64,000 nucleotides of DNA from Desulfosporosinus sp. FKB (GTDB lineage Bacteria > Bacillota > Desulfitobacteriia > Desulfitobacteriales > Desulfitobacteriaceae): positions 369,631-433,630 of the forward strand of contig NZ_NADJ01000039.1 in assembly GCF_002196705.1 (NCBI RefSeq), given 5' to 3'. Every line of letters begins with the position of its first letter. Positions within the stretch are counted from its first letter, which is position 1. The notes under the pieces were generated by a model that was not told the origin of the DNA, made no database searches, and saw only the letters and a program-made list of their open reading frames with translations. Made by a program: the position numbers and the translations under genes. Of this stretch, positions 32,225 to 40,363 are shown piece by piece.

Positions 32225-33301
32225 ATGGCCAATCAAAATTCAGCCGACATTATCGCTAAATTTGATCAAGTTTATCCAGTATATTCTGATTTTACAAATG
32301 TCACTGAAAACCTGTTAAAAGGAATACTTCAGCTTAAGTGCATCAACGTTCACTCAATCACTTCCCGGGTAAAAAGCCGAGAAAGCTTAAAGAGAAAAGC
32401 AAATCGGGAAGATGATAAATACTCAAAACTTGAAGACATCACCGATTTGGCCGGAATCCGGATTATTACTTATTTTGCTGACCAAGTAGACCTTATCGCA
32501 AGTTTCGTGGAGGAGGAATTTGAGGTAGATCGGTCAAATTCCGTGGACAAGCGAGAGCTGATTGACCCTGAGAAATTTGGCTATCTATCCCTTCATTATG
32601 TCGTCAAACTTTCATCCTTCAGACTTCAGCTTATTGAGTACCAACGCTTTAAAGATTGTAAAGTGGAAATTCAAATTCGCTCCATCCTTCAACATACATG
32701 GGCTGAAATCGAACATGACTTGGGTTACAAAAATGAACACGCTGTTCCCCGAGAAATCCGGAGAAGCTTCTCGCGACTGGCTGGATTACTGGAGTTGGCG
32801 GACGAAGAGTTTATTAAAATCCGTTCCAACCTCGCTAATTACGAAGCTGAAGTTGAAGCTCAAATCGAGAATACTCCCACTATGGTACTTATCAATCAGG
32901 CATCGCTAAAATCCTATGTTCAGAAATCCCAACACATCCGCAGCCTCGACCAAAAGATTAGTCATATCGTCAACGCTGATCTGGAATTAAAGGACCGTTT
33001 TTTTGGCTATCTCACGACAGTCTTTAGTTACCTGGGAGTGAAGACCATTGGGGAACTCGATGAAATCGTTAAAGACATTGGCGATGATCTCTTAAACTTC
33101 CCTCGCAATGGACTCAAAAACAAACAGGGCGAGAAAGTCAATTGGGGCACCTCTTTATTCTACTTAGCTTATGCAATCGTCGGTCGAAGAGGTTCTCCCA
33201 AGCAAGTATCTGATTATCTTGAGCATTTCAAAATTGAAATCCCTGAAAGCCGGCAGGAGCTCGTCCAACAAATCCTGGCAGCCTATTCCACAAAATCTTA
33301 A
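32225..33301 (+). CDS. RelA/SpoT-domain protein with long C-terminal extension
   Basis: The 358-residue protein has the (p)ppGpp-synthetase-type domain at about 25-215: SRVKSRESLKRK (49-58), DITDLAGIRIITYF (71-84), FGYLSLHYVV (118-127) and KVEIQIRSILQHTWAEIEHDLGYK (146-168). Catalytic Glu148 and Gln150 plus Arg152 are present. No hydrolase (HD), TGS or ACT domain follows; the last 140 residues are helical and unrecognised. Stand-alone synthetases act as small alarmone synthetases or as toxins of toxSAS systems, some fused to their antitoxin, such as CapRel. Which applies is unproven. Convergent neighbours are broken genes, which marks an accessory region. Confidence 0.88.
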   Translation: MANQNSADIIAKFDQVYPVYSDFTNVTENLLKGILQLKCINVHSITSRVKSRESLKRKANREDDKYSKLEDITDLAGIRIITYFADQVDLIASFVEEEFEVDRSNSVDKRELIDPEKFGYLSLHYVVKLSSFRLQLIEYQRFKDCKVEIQIRSILQHTWAEIEHDLGYKNEHAVPREIRRSFSRLAGLLELADEEFIKIRSNLANYEAEVEAQIENTPTMVLINQASLKSYVQKSQHIRSLDQKISHIVNADLELKDRFFGYLTTVFSYLGVKTIGELDEIVKDIGDDLLNFPRNGLKNKQGEKVNWGTSLFYLAYAIVGRRGSPKQVSDYLEHFKIEIPESRQELVQQILAAYSTKS

Positions 33302-33410
33302 AGAAAGTTCCCAGCCGAAAATTGGCGGTACTTCATTAATAGTCCAAAACTATCGATCTACCTTTTATGCTTACTTCATATGCAGATTTTTCAGGACACG
33401 ATCTGTAGTT

Positions 33411-33725
33411 TCAATCTTTTAGCACTTTAACTTCGTCTTCCGTCATACCTGTTGCTTTAGCTACCTTCGAAATCTCCATTCCCAAGTCCAAAAGATTCTT
33501 CGCAACTTCTGCCTTTGCTTCTGCCCTTCCTTCTGCCTTTCCCTTCTGGATTGCTTCCCTCAACCGGAGTTCTGCTTCTCTGACGGCCGCTTTCTCATCT
33601 AAAACTGCCTTGCGTCTCGCAAAGTACTCTTCTCTCACATTAGGATCATCACTTGATTTCTCCCACGAAGCCATGGCCTGGTGCAAAACGGGATCTTGCA
33701 TTGCAATCTCCTCCAGTGTTTTTAA
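33411..33725 (-). pseudogene. C-terminal fragment of an Rpn-family (PD-(D/E)XK) protein
   Basis: The frame (start Met at 33701, open to a TAG at about 33728) reads LEEIAMQDPVLHQAM and ends with the Lys/Glu/Ala-rich helix and GMEISKVAKATGMTEDEVKVL, typical C-terminus of the Rpn (recombination-promoting nuclease) family, which is normally about 280 residues. The nuclease domain is missing. The apparent ribosome site is part of the LEEIA codons, so it is a truncated relic. Confidence 0.75.
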
Positions 33726-33952
33726 CTATATTTATTGTAATTTCATATCAGGCGAAGTCTTCCCTGGAAAGATCTGGTTTTATACCCGGCGTTTCAATTT
33801 GCCCAGGCATAATTAGCCGCAACCACTATTCTAATCTGCTCATGACAATGATCGAAAAGTAAGAGAGGATCCAGGAACCTTTCTGAAACGGCGACCAACG
33901 GGAGACGTTACGCGAGTATGGTTATATGAACAGCTAAGGATTCATCCCGCAA

Positions 33953-34003
33953 ATAACAAAAGCGCCCATCCATCTCAGATATTAGCTGTAGATGTATGGG
34001 CGC
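33953..34003 (-). terminator. Rho-independent terminator of the first MNT/HEPN module
   Basis: Minus-strand GCGCCCATACATCT / AGATGGATGGGCGC is followed by TTTTGTTATTTG. It lies 44 bases past the HepT stop codon. Confidence 0.8.
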
Positions 34004-34046
34004 ACGAATATCCCATCTATTATTTAGACCTTCCCCTAATGTCACC

Positions 34047-34406
34047 TTACGTAAGAATATCAAGCTGTTGAAGAATACCGGAACAATAGTCCTTAAGTTT
34101 CGGAATATCACTTGTAATCGTTTCCCATAGACCCTCATCGTCAATTTTACCATAGCTATGAGCAACTACATTACGTAATGCCTTAATTTGTGTCCATGGA
34201 ATTCCAGTATAGGTATTCTTAAAATCATCAGAAAGATGAGTGGTCAGTTCTCCAATTTGTAAAACACAAAGAGCCGTGGCATTCTTATAAACAGAATCTT
34301 GGGTAAACACCGTATAATCCTTTCCAAACCGCTGAATTGCCTCAGAAATATCACTGCAATAGAAAATGATACGCCGCAGTACATCAGCGTTTCGGTTATT
34401 CTGCAT
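34047..34406 (-). CDS. hepT: HepT-like HEPN toxin
   Basis: The 119-residue helical protein has the HEPN active motif R-X4-H-X-Y: Arg78, His83 and Tyr85 in RNVVAHSY. In the characterised MntA/HepT system the nucleotidyltransferase silences the HEPN RNase by adding AMP to that Tyr. The start overlaps the MntA gene end by 11 bases, so the antitoxin gene comes first, as usual. The ATG follows GGAGG. A terminator follows at 33953-34003. It is a good candidate for a working module in spite of the decayed neighbours. Confidence 0.9.
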   Translation of the reverse strand: MQNNRNADVLRRIIFYCSDISEAIQRFGKDYTVFTQDSVYKNATALCVLQIGELTTHLSDDFKNTYTGIPWTQIKALRNVVAHSYGKIDDEGLWETITSDIPKLKDYCSGILQQLDILT

Positions 34407-34698
34407 ATAAAAGCACTTCCTCCTTCTGGATTTTACGAAGAAAATCTTCTTCCAGACTTCCCGTTGTCAGAACATCGACTTTTATCTGTAAAGCTTCCTC
34501 AATTTCCGTATACAGCCCACATAAAGCAAACATCCCTTTAAGAGACCCCTTATCCACTCGTAAATCCACATCACTATTTTCTGTAACATCTCCACGAGCA
34601 TAAGAGCCAAATAGATACACTCGTTCAACACCATATTTCCGTGCGATCGGTTCGACAATAGCTTTGATTTCTTCTATCGTAACCTTTTTAACTGACAT
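34396..34698 (-). CDS. mntA: MntA-like nucleotidyltransferase antitoxin
   Basis: The 100-residue protein has the minimal nucleotidyltransferase signature GSYARGDVTENSDVDL: GS at 31-32 and metal-binding Asp43 and Asp45. These proteins AMPylate their HEPN partner and block it. The ATG has AAAGGAGG at good spacing and the gene overlaps the downstream HepT gene by 11 bases. The rest of the fold is present and the length is typical for MntA. A second module of this kind lies at 63312-63996. Confidence 0.9.
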   Translation of the reverse strand: MSVKKVTIEEIKAIVEPIARKYGVERVYLFGSYARGDVTENSDVDLRVDKGSLKGMFALCGLYTEIEEALQIKVDVLTTGSLEEDFLRKIQKEEVLLYAE

Positions 34699-34869
34699 TG
34701 GTCTTACCTCCTTTGAATTATGTTACGTCAATAGCACTATTTACAATATTATATCATAAACCTTTTCGGAAAAGTTAATTCAATGTGGAATATTATGGTA
34801 TATCTAAGAAGACAATTCTTGATCTTTTTTCAATCATTTAAGTTGCTCCTTATCTTGAGGTAAAATATC

Positions 34870-35079
34870 CTAACAATTCGTCCTACAGCAAAACTTCTTC
34901 ACAGTGATGACATTTCCTGCGCATTGAGAACAGAAGTCAGAGCTGGCAGTCCTTGGCTTTGCCGGAACTGATTGGTCAGAGCAATAGCCTTTTGCTCGAA
35001 TGAATTGCCATATGAATAGCTCAGCGCATTTTCCGACATTGGCGATGTTTACTGCTAATCCGCCGTCTTTTTGCTGCAT
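34870..35079 (-). CDS. Possible 69-residue Cys-rich protein (zinc-ribbon-like)
   Basis: The frame has Cys pairs FCSQC..KFCCRTNC near the C-terminus that resemble a zinc ribbon, with a helical N-terminal half. The ATG follows only a weak AGGGG. No homology is recognised. The frame runs opposite to the DUF2922 fragment at 35091-35264. It may be a small gene or a chance frame. Confidence 0.3.
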   Translation of the reverse strand: MQQKDGGLAVNIANVGKCAELFIWQFIRAKGYCSDQSVPAKPRTASSDFCSQCAGNVITVKKFCCRTNC

Positions 35080-35090
35080 ACCCCTGCTTT

Positions 35091-35264
35091 CGTCGTCTCC
35101 CCGATCCGAGGGAAGACCTGGATAAGGCTCAGGCCGAGGCCGTTATGGACACGATCATTCAGAAGAATGTATTCCTTCCGTCCAGCGGCGAACTGATCGG
35201 AAAGCGGGATATTAAGGTTGTTGGAACCACGATCAACGACTTCTACGACCCTACGCAAGTTTAG
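35091..35264 (+). pseudogene. DUF2922 C-terminal fragment
   Basis: The frame reads RLPDPREDLDKAQAEAVMDTI.. and ends GKRDIKVV..DFYDPTQV before TAG at 35262. This matches the C-terminal two thirds of the small DUF2922 family (about 73 residues). No start codon precedes it in frame. A G+C-rich hairpin (GGCGGCC/GGCCGCC) follows at 35283-35300. Confidence 0.65.
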
Positions 35265-35282
35265 ATGGAGCCAAAAAAGAAC

Positions 35283-35300
35283 GGCGGCCGCGTGGCCGCC
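35283..35300 (+). terminator. G+C-rich hairpin after the DUF2922 fragment
   Basis: GGCGGCC (35283-35289) / GGCCGCC (35294-35300) with a four-base loop. No T-run is present. TAGACCT (35306-35312) and AGGTCTA (35338-35344) form a further inverted repeat just before the next promoter. Confidence 0.5.
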
Positions 35301-35373
35301 ACTTCTAGACCTAATTGTAGAGACCACGGTAAAAACGAGGTCTAAATTTGTCTAAAAGGGAATCAAAAACTGG

Positions 35374-35379
35374 TATAAT
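35374..35379 (+). promoter_or_regulatory. -10 box before the YlqG-like gene
   Basis: A perfect TATAAT lies 34 bases before the chosen GTG start. A -35 box at normal distance is not clear. Confidence 0.5.
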
Positions 35380-35412
35380 TAAAAGTAAATGTATAAGTTT
35401 CGAGGTGTTAAC

Positions 35413-37155
35413 GTGCAAATCGGATCAATTCCTAACGCTATTGTAGCAATGCCTGGTAATGATTTGTATCAAATAGGGCAAAAGATAATCATTGAAATAT
35501 TAAGCCAGTTAGAAGATGGCAAAGCGTCTATTTTGGCTAATGGAAAATCAGTTCAAGCTTTTTTAGATTTCCAAGCAAAACCTGGGGATAAATTTCAGGC
35601 TGTTATTAAAAGCTTTGTGAACAATACCTTAGTTTTAAGCCGAGATACTGAAGTTCAGAAACCTATTATAGCTATGCCTGACAAGGACACGTTTCAAATA
35701 GGGCAAAAGATAATAGTTGAAATGTTAAGCCAGATAGAAGATGGCAAAGCGTCTATTTTGGCTGATGGAAAACCAGTTCAAGCCTTTTTAGATTTCGAAG
35801 CAAAACCTGGGGACAAATTTCAGGCTGTTGTTAAAAACCTTGTGGGCAATACGTTAGTTCTAAGCCGGGATACTGACGTTCAGAAACCTATGGCAGCTAT
35901 GCCTGGCAAGGACACGTTTCAAATAGGACAAAAGATAATAGTTGAAATGTTAAGCCAGGAAGATGATGGCAAGGCGTCCATTTTAGTTAATGGAAAATCA
36001 GTTCAAGCCTTTTTAGATTTCGAAGCAAAACCTGGGGACAAATTTCAGGCTGTTGTTAAAAACTTTATGAACAACACGTTAGTTCTAAGCCGGGATACTG
36101 ACGTTCAGAAACCTATGGCAGCTATGCCCGGCAAAGGCACGTTTCAAATAGGACAAAAGATAATAGTTGAAATGTTAAGCCAGGAAGATGATGGCAAAGT
36201 GTCTATTTTAGCTAATGGAAAATCAGCTCAAGCTTTTTTAGATTTCGCAGCCAAACCCGGGGATAAATTTCAGGCTGTTGTTAAAAATTTTATGAACAAC
36301 ATGTTAGTTCTAAGCCGGGATACTGAAGTTCAGAAACCGGTGGGATCCGTCCTGGCAAACACGTTAAATACAGTATTGGCTAATCGCGGTTTACCTAATA
36401 ATGAGTTATTTGTTTATTTATTAAACGATGCGCAGACTGCTTCCTATCCAGAAATCCTCAAAAATTCTGATCTTCCGGAAGAACTAGTACAAAAATTTAA
36501 TGATTTAATACCCAGCTTAAAAGGGCTGTCAACTCAAGAAACAGCAGAACAATTAAAATCCTTTTTAAAACAACTTGGGATAAATTATGAGCACCGATTG
36601 TTTGATATTTTAATCAAAGGACAAGGGGGAGATTCTGAGGAACTTACTCAGTTAAAAGATACCCTAAAAGCCCAGCTTCTTAGCCTGACGAACACTCATT
36701 CCTCTTCATCGGTTATTAATCAATTATTAGATAAGATCACAGGCCAGCAATTATGGCACGATACCGGTGTAGATGGTAATGGTTATATGTTAGCCGAAAT
36801 TCCTATTAGACAAGACCAGAAAATCAAATCAATTAAACTTGCCATTCAGGGAAGTCGTAAAAATGGTAAGCTTGATCCTAACCATTGTCGCATCGCGTTA
36901 CAAACTGAAACACCTAATCTCGGCCCGATTGGCATTGATGCTTTCTTTTCTACGAATCAACTTTCGTTAAGTCTATTAACGAAAAATCCAGACACTTTAT
37001 CAGTACTTATTGATGGTCTGATGGCCGAAGTAAAAAGGGACTTTCAAAGGATAGGCGTTAGCTTAACCTCTATTCATCTCAAACCTTTAGATAATTCGGG
37101 ATTTCATACATTGCTCAGAGGAGAAGCAAAGAACGGAGTGGATGTATTGACATGA
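35413..37155 (+). CDS. YlqG-like protein with four tandem 75-residue repeats
   Basis: The 580-residue protein starts at GTG 35413, seven bases after GAGGTG; an ATG at 35389 has no ribosome site and lies next to the -10 box. Four repeats of exactly 75 residues follow (about 7-307), each reading AMPGKDTFQIGQKIIVEMLSQ, then GKASIL-NGK-VQAFLDF-AKPGDKFQAV, then NNTLVLSRDT-VQKP. The rest (about 310-580) has helical segments and ends in a domain reminiscent of the FliK-type C-terminus (LAIQGSRKNGKLDPNHCRIALQTE). The next gene encodes an FlhB-tail homologue, as in the ylqG-ylqH pair of Bacillus. No flagellar genes are here. Function unknown. Confidence 0.75.
   Translation: MQIGSIPNAIVAMPGNDLYQIGQKIIIEILSQLEDGKASILANGKSVQAFLDFQAKPGDKFQAVIKSFVNNTLVLSRDTEVQKPIIAMPDKDTFQIGQKIIVEMLSQIEDGKASILADGKPVQAFLDFEAKPGDKFQAVVKNLVGNTLVLSRDTDVQKPMAAMPGKDTFQIGQKIIVEMLSQEDDGKASILVNGKSVQAFLDFEAKPGDKFQAVVKNFMNNTLVLSRDTDVQKPMAAMPGKGTFQIGQKIIVEMLSQEDDGKVSILANGKSAQAFLDFAAKPGDKFQAVVKNFMNNMLVLSRDTEVQKPVGSVLANTLNTVLANRGLPNNELFVYLLNDAQTASYPEILKNSDLPEELVQKFNDLIPSLKGLSTQETAEQLKSFLKQLGINYEHRLFDILIKGQGGDSEELTQLKDTLKAQLLSLTNTHSSSSVINQLLDKITGQQLWHDTGVDGNGYMLAEIPIRQDQKIKSIKLAIQGSRKNGKLDPNHCRIALQTETPNLGPIGIDAFFSTNQLSLSLLTKNPDTLSVLIDGLMAEVKRDFQRIGVSLTSIHLKPLDNSGFHTLLRGEAKNGVDVLT
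35431..36330 (+). repeat. Four tandem 225-bp repeats inside the YlqG-like gene
   Basis: The marker CAGAAACC recurs at 35656, 35881, 36106 and 36331, exactly 225 bases apart. Units 2 to 4 are nearly identical at the DNA level, so the expansion is recent and length variation between strains is expected. Confidence 0.9.
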
Positions 37156-37436
37156 AAGAAAAAGCAGTGGCATTAGCTTACGATCAGATCGGGGCCACAA
37201 AGATAGTAGCCTCTGGGCAAGGTGAAGTTGCACGTTATTTGATCGAAGCCGCTCAGGAACTAGGTATTCCGATACAATCGGATACCCAATTAGTCGAAGC
37301 TTTAATTAAAATTGATATTGGTCAAGAGATCCCACCAGAACTCTATAAAGCCGTGGCTGAAATCCTTGTATTTATTTATAGATTGGATTCTGAATGGAGT
37401 GTATATTACGATTCGACGGAACCACTAATCCGGTAA
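37152..37436 (+). CDS. YlqH-like protein (FlhB/EscU C-terminal domain)
   Basis: The 94-residue protein is a stand-alone homologue of the cytoplasmic tail of FlhB/YscU: EKAVALAYDQIGATKIVASGQGEVARYLIEAAQELGIPIQSDTQLVEALIKIDIGQEIPPELYKAVAEILVFIY. It lacks the NPTH autocleavage site and the membrane part. In Bacillus the similar YlqH follows ylqG; here the genes overlap by four bases, a classic coupled pair. It is probably cytoplasmic. The role of these stand-alone forms, whether in flagellar export or elsewhere, is not known. Confidence 0.88.
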   Translation: MKEKAVALAYDQIGATKIVASGQGEVARYLIEAAQELGIPIQSDTQLVEALIKIDIGQEIPPELYKAVAEILVFIYRLDSEWSVYYDSTEPLIR

Positions 37437-37540
37437 TGATCCATACAGCTTCTGTATCCTCGCTGTTCAATTTCAAATTTCAAACCATTATAACATTATC
37501 TCACTGTAGCACTTTGCTTACCTTCGGACTCGTTTAAGAA

Positions 37541-37584
37541 AGCCTGCCCCAAATTGGAAGGTGCCTTCGAATTTGGGGCAGGCT
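37541..37584 (+). terminator. Terminator of the YlqGH pair
   Basis: AGCCTGCCCCAAATT (37541-37555) / AATTTGGGGCAGGCT (37570-37584) is a 15-bp perfect stem. The T-run is poor. Confidence 0.7.
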
Positions 37585-37601
37585 GCATTAACAACAGAAA
37601 T

Positions 37602-37725
37602 TTAAACTTTAACCGTCTTCTTCATCACAAACCCCAGCAGCGGCTCCTTCATCTTCCAGACAATACTGATGGGTGCCGAACTATAGTGACTTTGAAAGTC
37701 AGCCGAGCCAGACAGGTAAAAGGTG
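37602..37725 (-). pseudogene. Decayed copy of the C-terminus of the DUF3427 helicase
   Basis: The minus strand ends VWKMKEPLLGFVMKKTVKV-stop and is about 80 percent identical by eye to the last 125 bases of the helicase gene at 44238. Even the bases after the stop (GAAATTTAAAC) agree. The rest of the copy is missing, cut at the next gene's end near 37726. It shows that a paralogous helicase gene once lay here. Confidence 0.75.
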
Positions 37726-37730
37726 TCTTG

Positions 37731-38276
37731 TCAACAAATCGTCGCATATACAGCCCCTGCCAAAGGATTCCCTTTCGATGCACTGCGAATCAAGTTAACA
37801 AGATAGATTAAAAAATCCTTATATTCTTCCATAAACACTTTTCCAACGGATTCAAATGTCAATAATGTAATATTGATTTCTAGATAGTTGTTCCAAGTTC
37901 CTATGATCATAGAATCAACAAGATCAAGGCGTTGAAGATTAAGTAGATCCCTAGTATTCGCAAGTTCAATAATTTCAGCCGCAGTTGCACACTTGTCAAT
38001 CGCATCTAGCGTACGCAGCACGTGTTCTCGTTTAAACTTGGATTGTTTATAGAATTGAAATTGCTGCGCTAAAAACATACTTAAATTCTTTTTTAACACT
38101 TCATGGCTAAGCACTAAAATCAATTCACTTTCTGTATCCAGTCTTTCATAAAGAGTAAAATCCAACAATCTATTCATTCCCTGAAAGAGTTCCGCCTCTG
38201 TAATTTTTTGGTCGGATAGAAGCTTGCGCCTAACCCTTACCTTGTAACACAGACCAATATGTAAGTACTGACCCAT
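37731..38276 (-). CDS. Hypothetical protein, 181 residues
   Basis: I do not recognise the family. The protein opens MGQYLHIGLCYKVRVRR (basic) and is otherwise soluble and helical with no signal. The chosen ATG at 38276 has AGGAG about 12 bases upstream; a TTG at 38285 is too close to that site. Codon use and length look like a real gene. It lies between a helicase fragment and an HD-domain gene in the island, all on the minus strand. A phage- or stress-related role cannot be inferred from the sequence. Confidence 0.55.
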   Translation of the reverse strand: MGQYLHIGLCYKVRVRRKLLSDQKITEAELFQGMNRLLDFTLYERLDTESELILVLSHEVLKKNLSMFLAQQFQFYKQSKFKREHVLRTLDAIDKCATAAEIIELANTRDLLNLQRLDLVDSMIIGTWNNYLEINITLLTFESVGKVFMEEYKDFLIYLVNLIRSASKGNPLAGAVYATIC

Positions 38277-38380
38277 AGTACTCAACTGCTCCTTAAATAT
38301 TATTTGTAAAGCATTTCTACCCGCGAACTAAAAATATCAGTGATATCGCATCTACTATAATTGTCTTCTTTGTTTGCAAA

Positions 38381-38971
38381 TTATAAGTCTTCTTTATCTG
38401 TTACATCCTCTGTGCCACCACCAAAATACCAACCTTGCATCTCAATAAAACTAATGAATCTGTCTATGAAGTCATCTTGGCTCATAAAAGGCTGTATAGA
38501 GACACAACCTTCAACTTTAATAACCCTTTCATTCTTTATTTCGTCCTGCAAAGACAAAACATCCATAATTCGTTCAGCGGCTTCATTATATTTTTTTATT
38601 CTAGCTTCGTCCTTCTCAGTGGGATTTACAATCCTGCTCAGATTCATATTGTCACATAAGTCCGCAAGCTTAACATGACAGGCAGTTTCATTTCCAAGTA
38701 TTCTAGCAATATACTCATCATAGCTTTCACCTTTGCGCTTGGTCAGACAGTCCAAAACAACTATTACTTCCTCCGAAAATCCTTCTTTACGAAAATCATC
38801 AAAGGAAATATCTGAATCTTCCACAACATCGTGCAGCACAGCACATATTCTTTCAAGTTCGTTTTCTCTTGACAGCATAACTCTTAACGGATGAAGTATG
38901 TAAGGTTCTCCAGGTTTGTCAACTTGTCCTGCATGAGCACGAGCGGCAATTTCAATCGCTTTGTTCAGCAA
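38381..38971 (-). CDS. HD-domain phosphohydrolase, SpoT/MESH1-like
   Basis: The 196-residue protein opens with the metal-binding HD hydrolase motif set of the MESH1/SpoT type: ARAHAGQVDKPGEPYILHPLRV, then CAVLHDVVEDSD with His47-Asp48, then VKLADLCDNMN. MESH1-type enzymes hydrolyse (p)ppGpp or related alarmones. A C-terminal extension of about 50 residues ends in WYFGGGTEDVTDKEDL and is not part of the HD core. The start is TTG 38971, seven bases after AGGAGG. A stand-alone alarmone hydrolase near a RelA/SpoT-type synthetase gene (32225) is noteworthy. The substrate is not proven. Confidence 0.85.
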   Translation of the reverse strand: MLNKAIEIAARAHAGQVDKPGEPYILHPLRVMLSRENELERICAVLHDVVEDSDISFDDFRKEGFSEEVIVVLDCLTKRKGESYDEYIARILGNETACHVKLADLCDNMNLSRIVNPTEKDEARIKKYNEAAERIMDVLSLQDEIKNERVIKVEGCVSIQPFMSQDDFIDRFISFIEMQGWYFGGGTEDVTDKEDL

Positions 38972-39094
38972 ATTAAGACCTCCTAAAACATTTACCTCAA
39001 GATATTTCCTTCCATTTGTCAGTAACCTTCTGGGGCAATTCCTACGTAAGATCTATAATCCGATTCATTAGGCTTCAAGCTTGGTGTTTATAAA

Positions 39095-39436
39095 TCAGTT
39101 CCCTACCACAAGCACATTATTACTTTTCTTGACCATGTATTCTTTCTTCTTTCTGATGCAGTCCTTACTGTTACGGTGCTGTAATAGAGTTTCCTTATCA
39201 CATCGTTCCATAATAGAAAAGTATTTGTTACGCTGCGCTATGGTCCAATTTGCCGCTTGGTCTTCATAGGGAATAACACATTCCAGAATAATTTCGGGAT
39301 AGTCTCTTTTAAGGCCAAGGACGATTTCCGCGACAAACCGCTCAACACCTAAATCAACACCGCTGATGAAATGGGTAACTCCCATAGTTTCAATTAAATT
39401 GACCAACCGTTCTATCTGTACCCGCTTCAAGCTCAC
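39095..39436 (-). pseudogene. Truncated SLOG (YpsA/DUF1273) protein
   Basis: The frame contains the middle of the family: GVTHFISGVDLGVERFVAEIVLGLKRDYPEI, ECVIPYEDQAANW and DKETLLQHRNSKDC. The conserved N-terminal GHRP nucleotide-binding motif and the C-terminal DG-rich part after KSNNVLVV are missing. The normal length is about 180 residues. It is taken as a gene remnant. The family belongs to the SLOG superfamily of nucleotide-ligand sensors. Confidence 0.75.
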
Positions 39437-39527
39437 TGCATTTTTTCGTCAAACCTAATAAGAAAATATCTCGTGGGGAGTTCCGAAAAACAGCAGGCAG
39501 TCTTTAAAGTTGCATCTTTTATATTCA

Positions 39528-40037
39528 TCAGTACTTGATGAACCACCTTACTTGTTCCGAGGAATACAAGCATATAAGTTTTTTACAACGAATACAGAAA
39601 AAACTAATTAAAAACCCAGTAATGAAACCTCCAATTACTGCAACAAAAATCCATGGAATACTACCTCCTAAAACATCGCCCAAAAATATACTTTTTAAAT
39701 TACTCCAGTAAAATTCATCTCTGTAATGGGAAATATGTAAAAATTGCATTGATGTTTGTCCAATAAAAATGAGTTTAAAAGCCATATACAAATAATAAGA
39801 AATAACTGAGATGCTCCATGTCAAGACATTCGCCAATGCCGACTTCACTCTTGATTCGGAGACGTATGCTTCATACAAATCTATAGGTATTATTGGGACT
39901 AACCAAATTCCCCATGCAACCACAAACCACGTTACATATGATGAGGAAGATATTCCTTCTGTAAACTCTTGATAGTAAAAGTCAAACACTCCAAACAAAA
40001 CTCCAATTATAATATAGATAAACCAACGCTTCTTCAT
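39528..40037 (-). CDS. Hypothetical four-segment membrane protein
   Basis: The 169-residue protein starts at ATG 40037 (MKKRWFIYI) behind AGGATAGGG. It has hydrophobic segments at about 5-22, 33-52, 67-92 and 130-155. The tail is CIRCKKLICL. A long in-frame extension upstream to 40136 is not supported by a ribosome site; it overlaps a conserved intergenic repeat. No family is recognised. It may be anchored at the membrane with its C-terminus in the cytoplasm. Confidence 0.55.
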   Translation of the reverse strand: MKKRWFIYIIIGVLFGVFDFYYQEFTEGISSSSYVTWFVVAWGIWLVPIIPIDLYEAYVSESRVKSALANVLTWSISVISYYLYMAFKLIFIGQTSMQFLHISHYRDEFYWSNLKSIFLGDVLGGSIPWIFVAVIGGFITGFLISFFCIRCKKLICLYSSEQVRWFIKY

Positions 40038-40112
40038 AAAAGCCCTATCCTCTTGTTTTGTTGTTCGGACTAGTCTCTTGGTTATTTTTTTCAACGAAAG
40101 ATTTTGCATAAG

Positions 40113-40205
40113 CGATTCTGGCCTTTTGGATAACATATGCCATATACTTTCTTTTCTCCAAACTTCTTGCTTCTCCTTCCATTAATTACAGAATATTTCA
40201 AAACA
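40113..40205 (-). repeat. Conserved intergenic element, copy 1
   Basis: About 95 bases that match 61543-61638 at roughly 75-80 percent identity. On the minus strand both contain TGAAATATTC, TTAATGG-AGGA-AAGCA-GAAGTT and CAGAATCG. Both copies lie between a terminator hairpin and the next gene on the minus strand. No coding potential was detected that is shared. A regulatory RNA or mobile element is possible. Confidence 0.6.
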
Positions 40206-40211
40206 ACGCAA

Positions 40212-40250
40212 AAGAGCGCCAGTCAGTCTTACAACCTGATTGGCGCTCTT
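40212..40250 (-). terminator. Terminator of the zinc-finger/DUF7713-type gene
   Basis: AAGAGCGCCA (40212-40221) / TGGCGCTCTT (40241-40250) with inner TCAG/CTGA pairing; the minus-strand tail is TTTGCGTTGTTTTG. Confidence 0.8.
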
Positions 40251-40363
40251 ACAAACTGCAATTTTTCAGTTGAACATCATTTAAATTTAATTTGCTCTTC
40301 TGTTCTATAATCCTTTAAACCATCTTACTTAGGTGAAGATTCTTATGACATTCGTGTGATTAT

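Noticed and set aside
37554-37811. An 85-residue plus-strand reading frame
   Set aside because: It is antisense to the helicase remnant and the start of the next minus-strand gene, and its protein has no plausible features.
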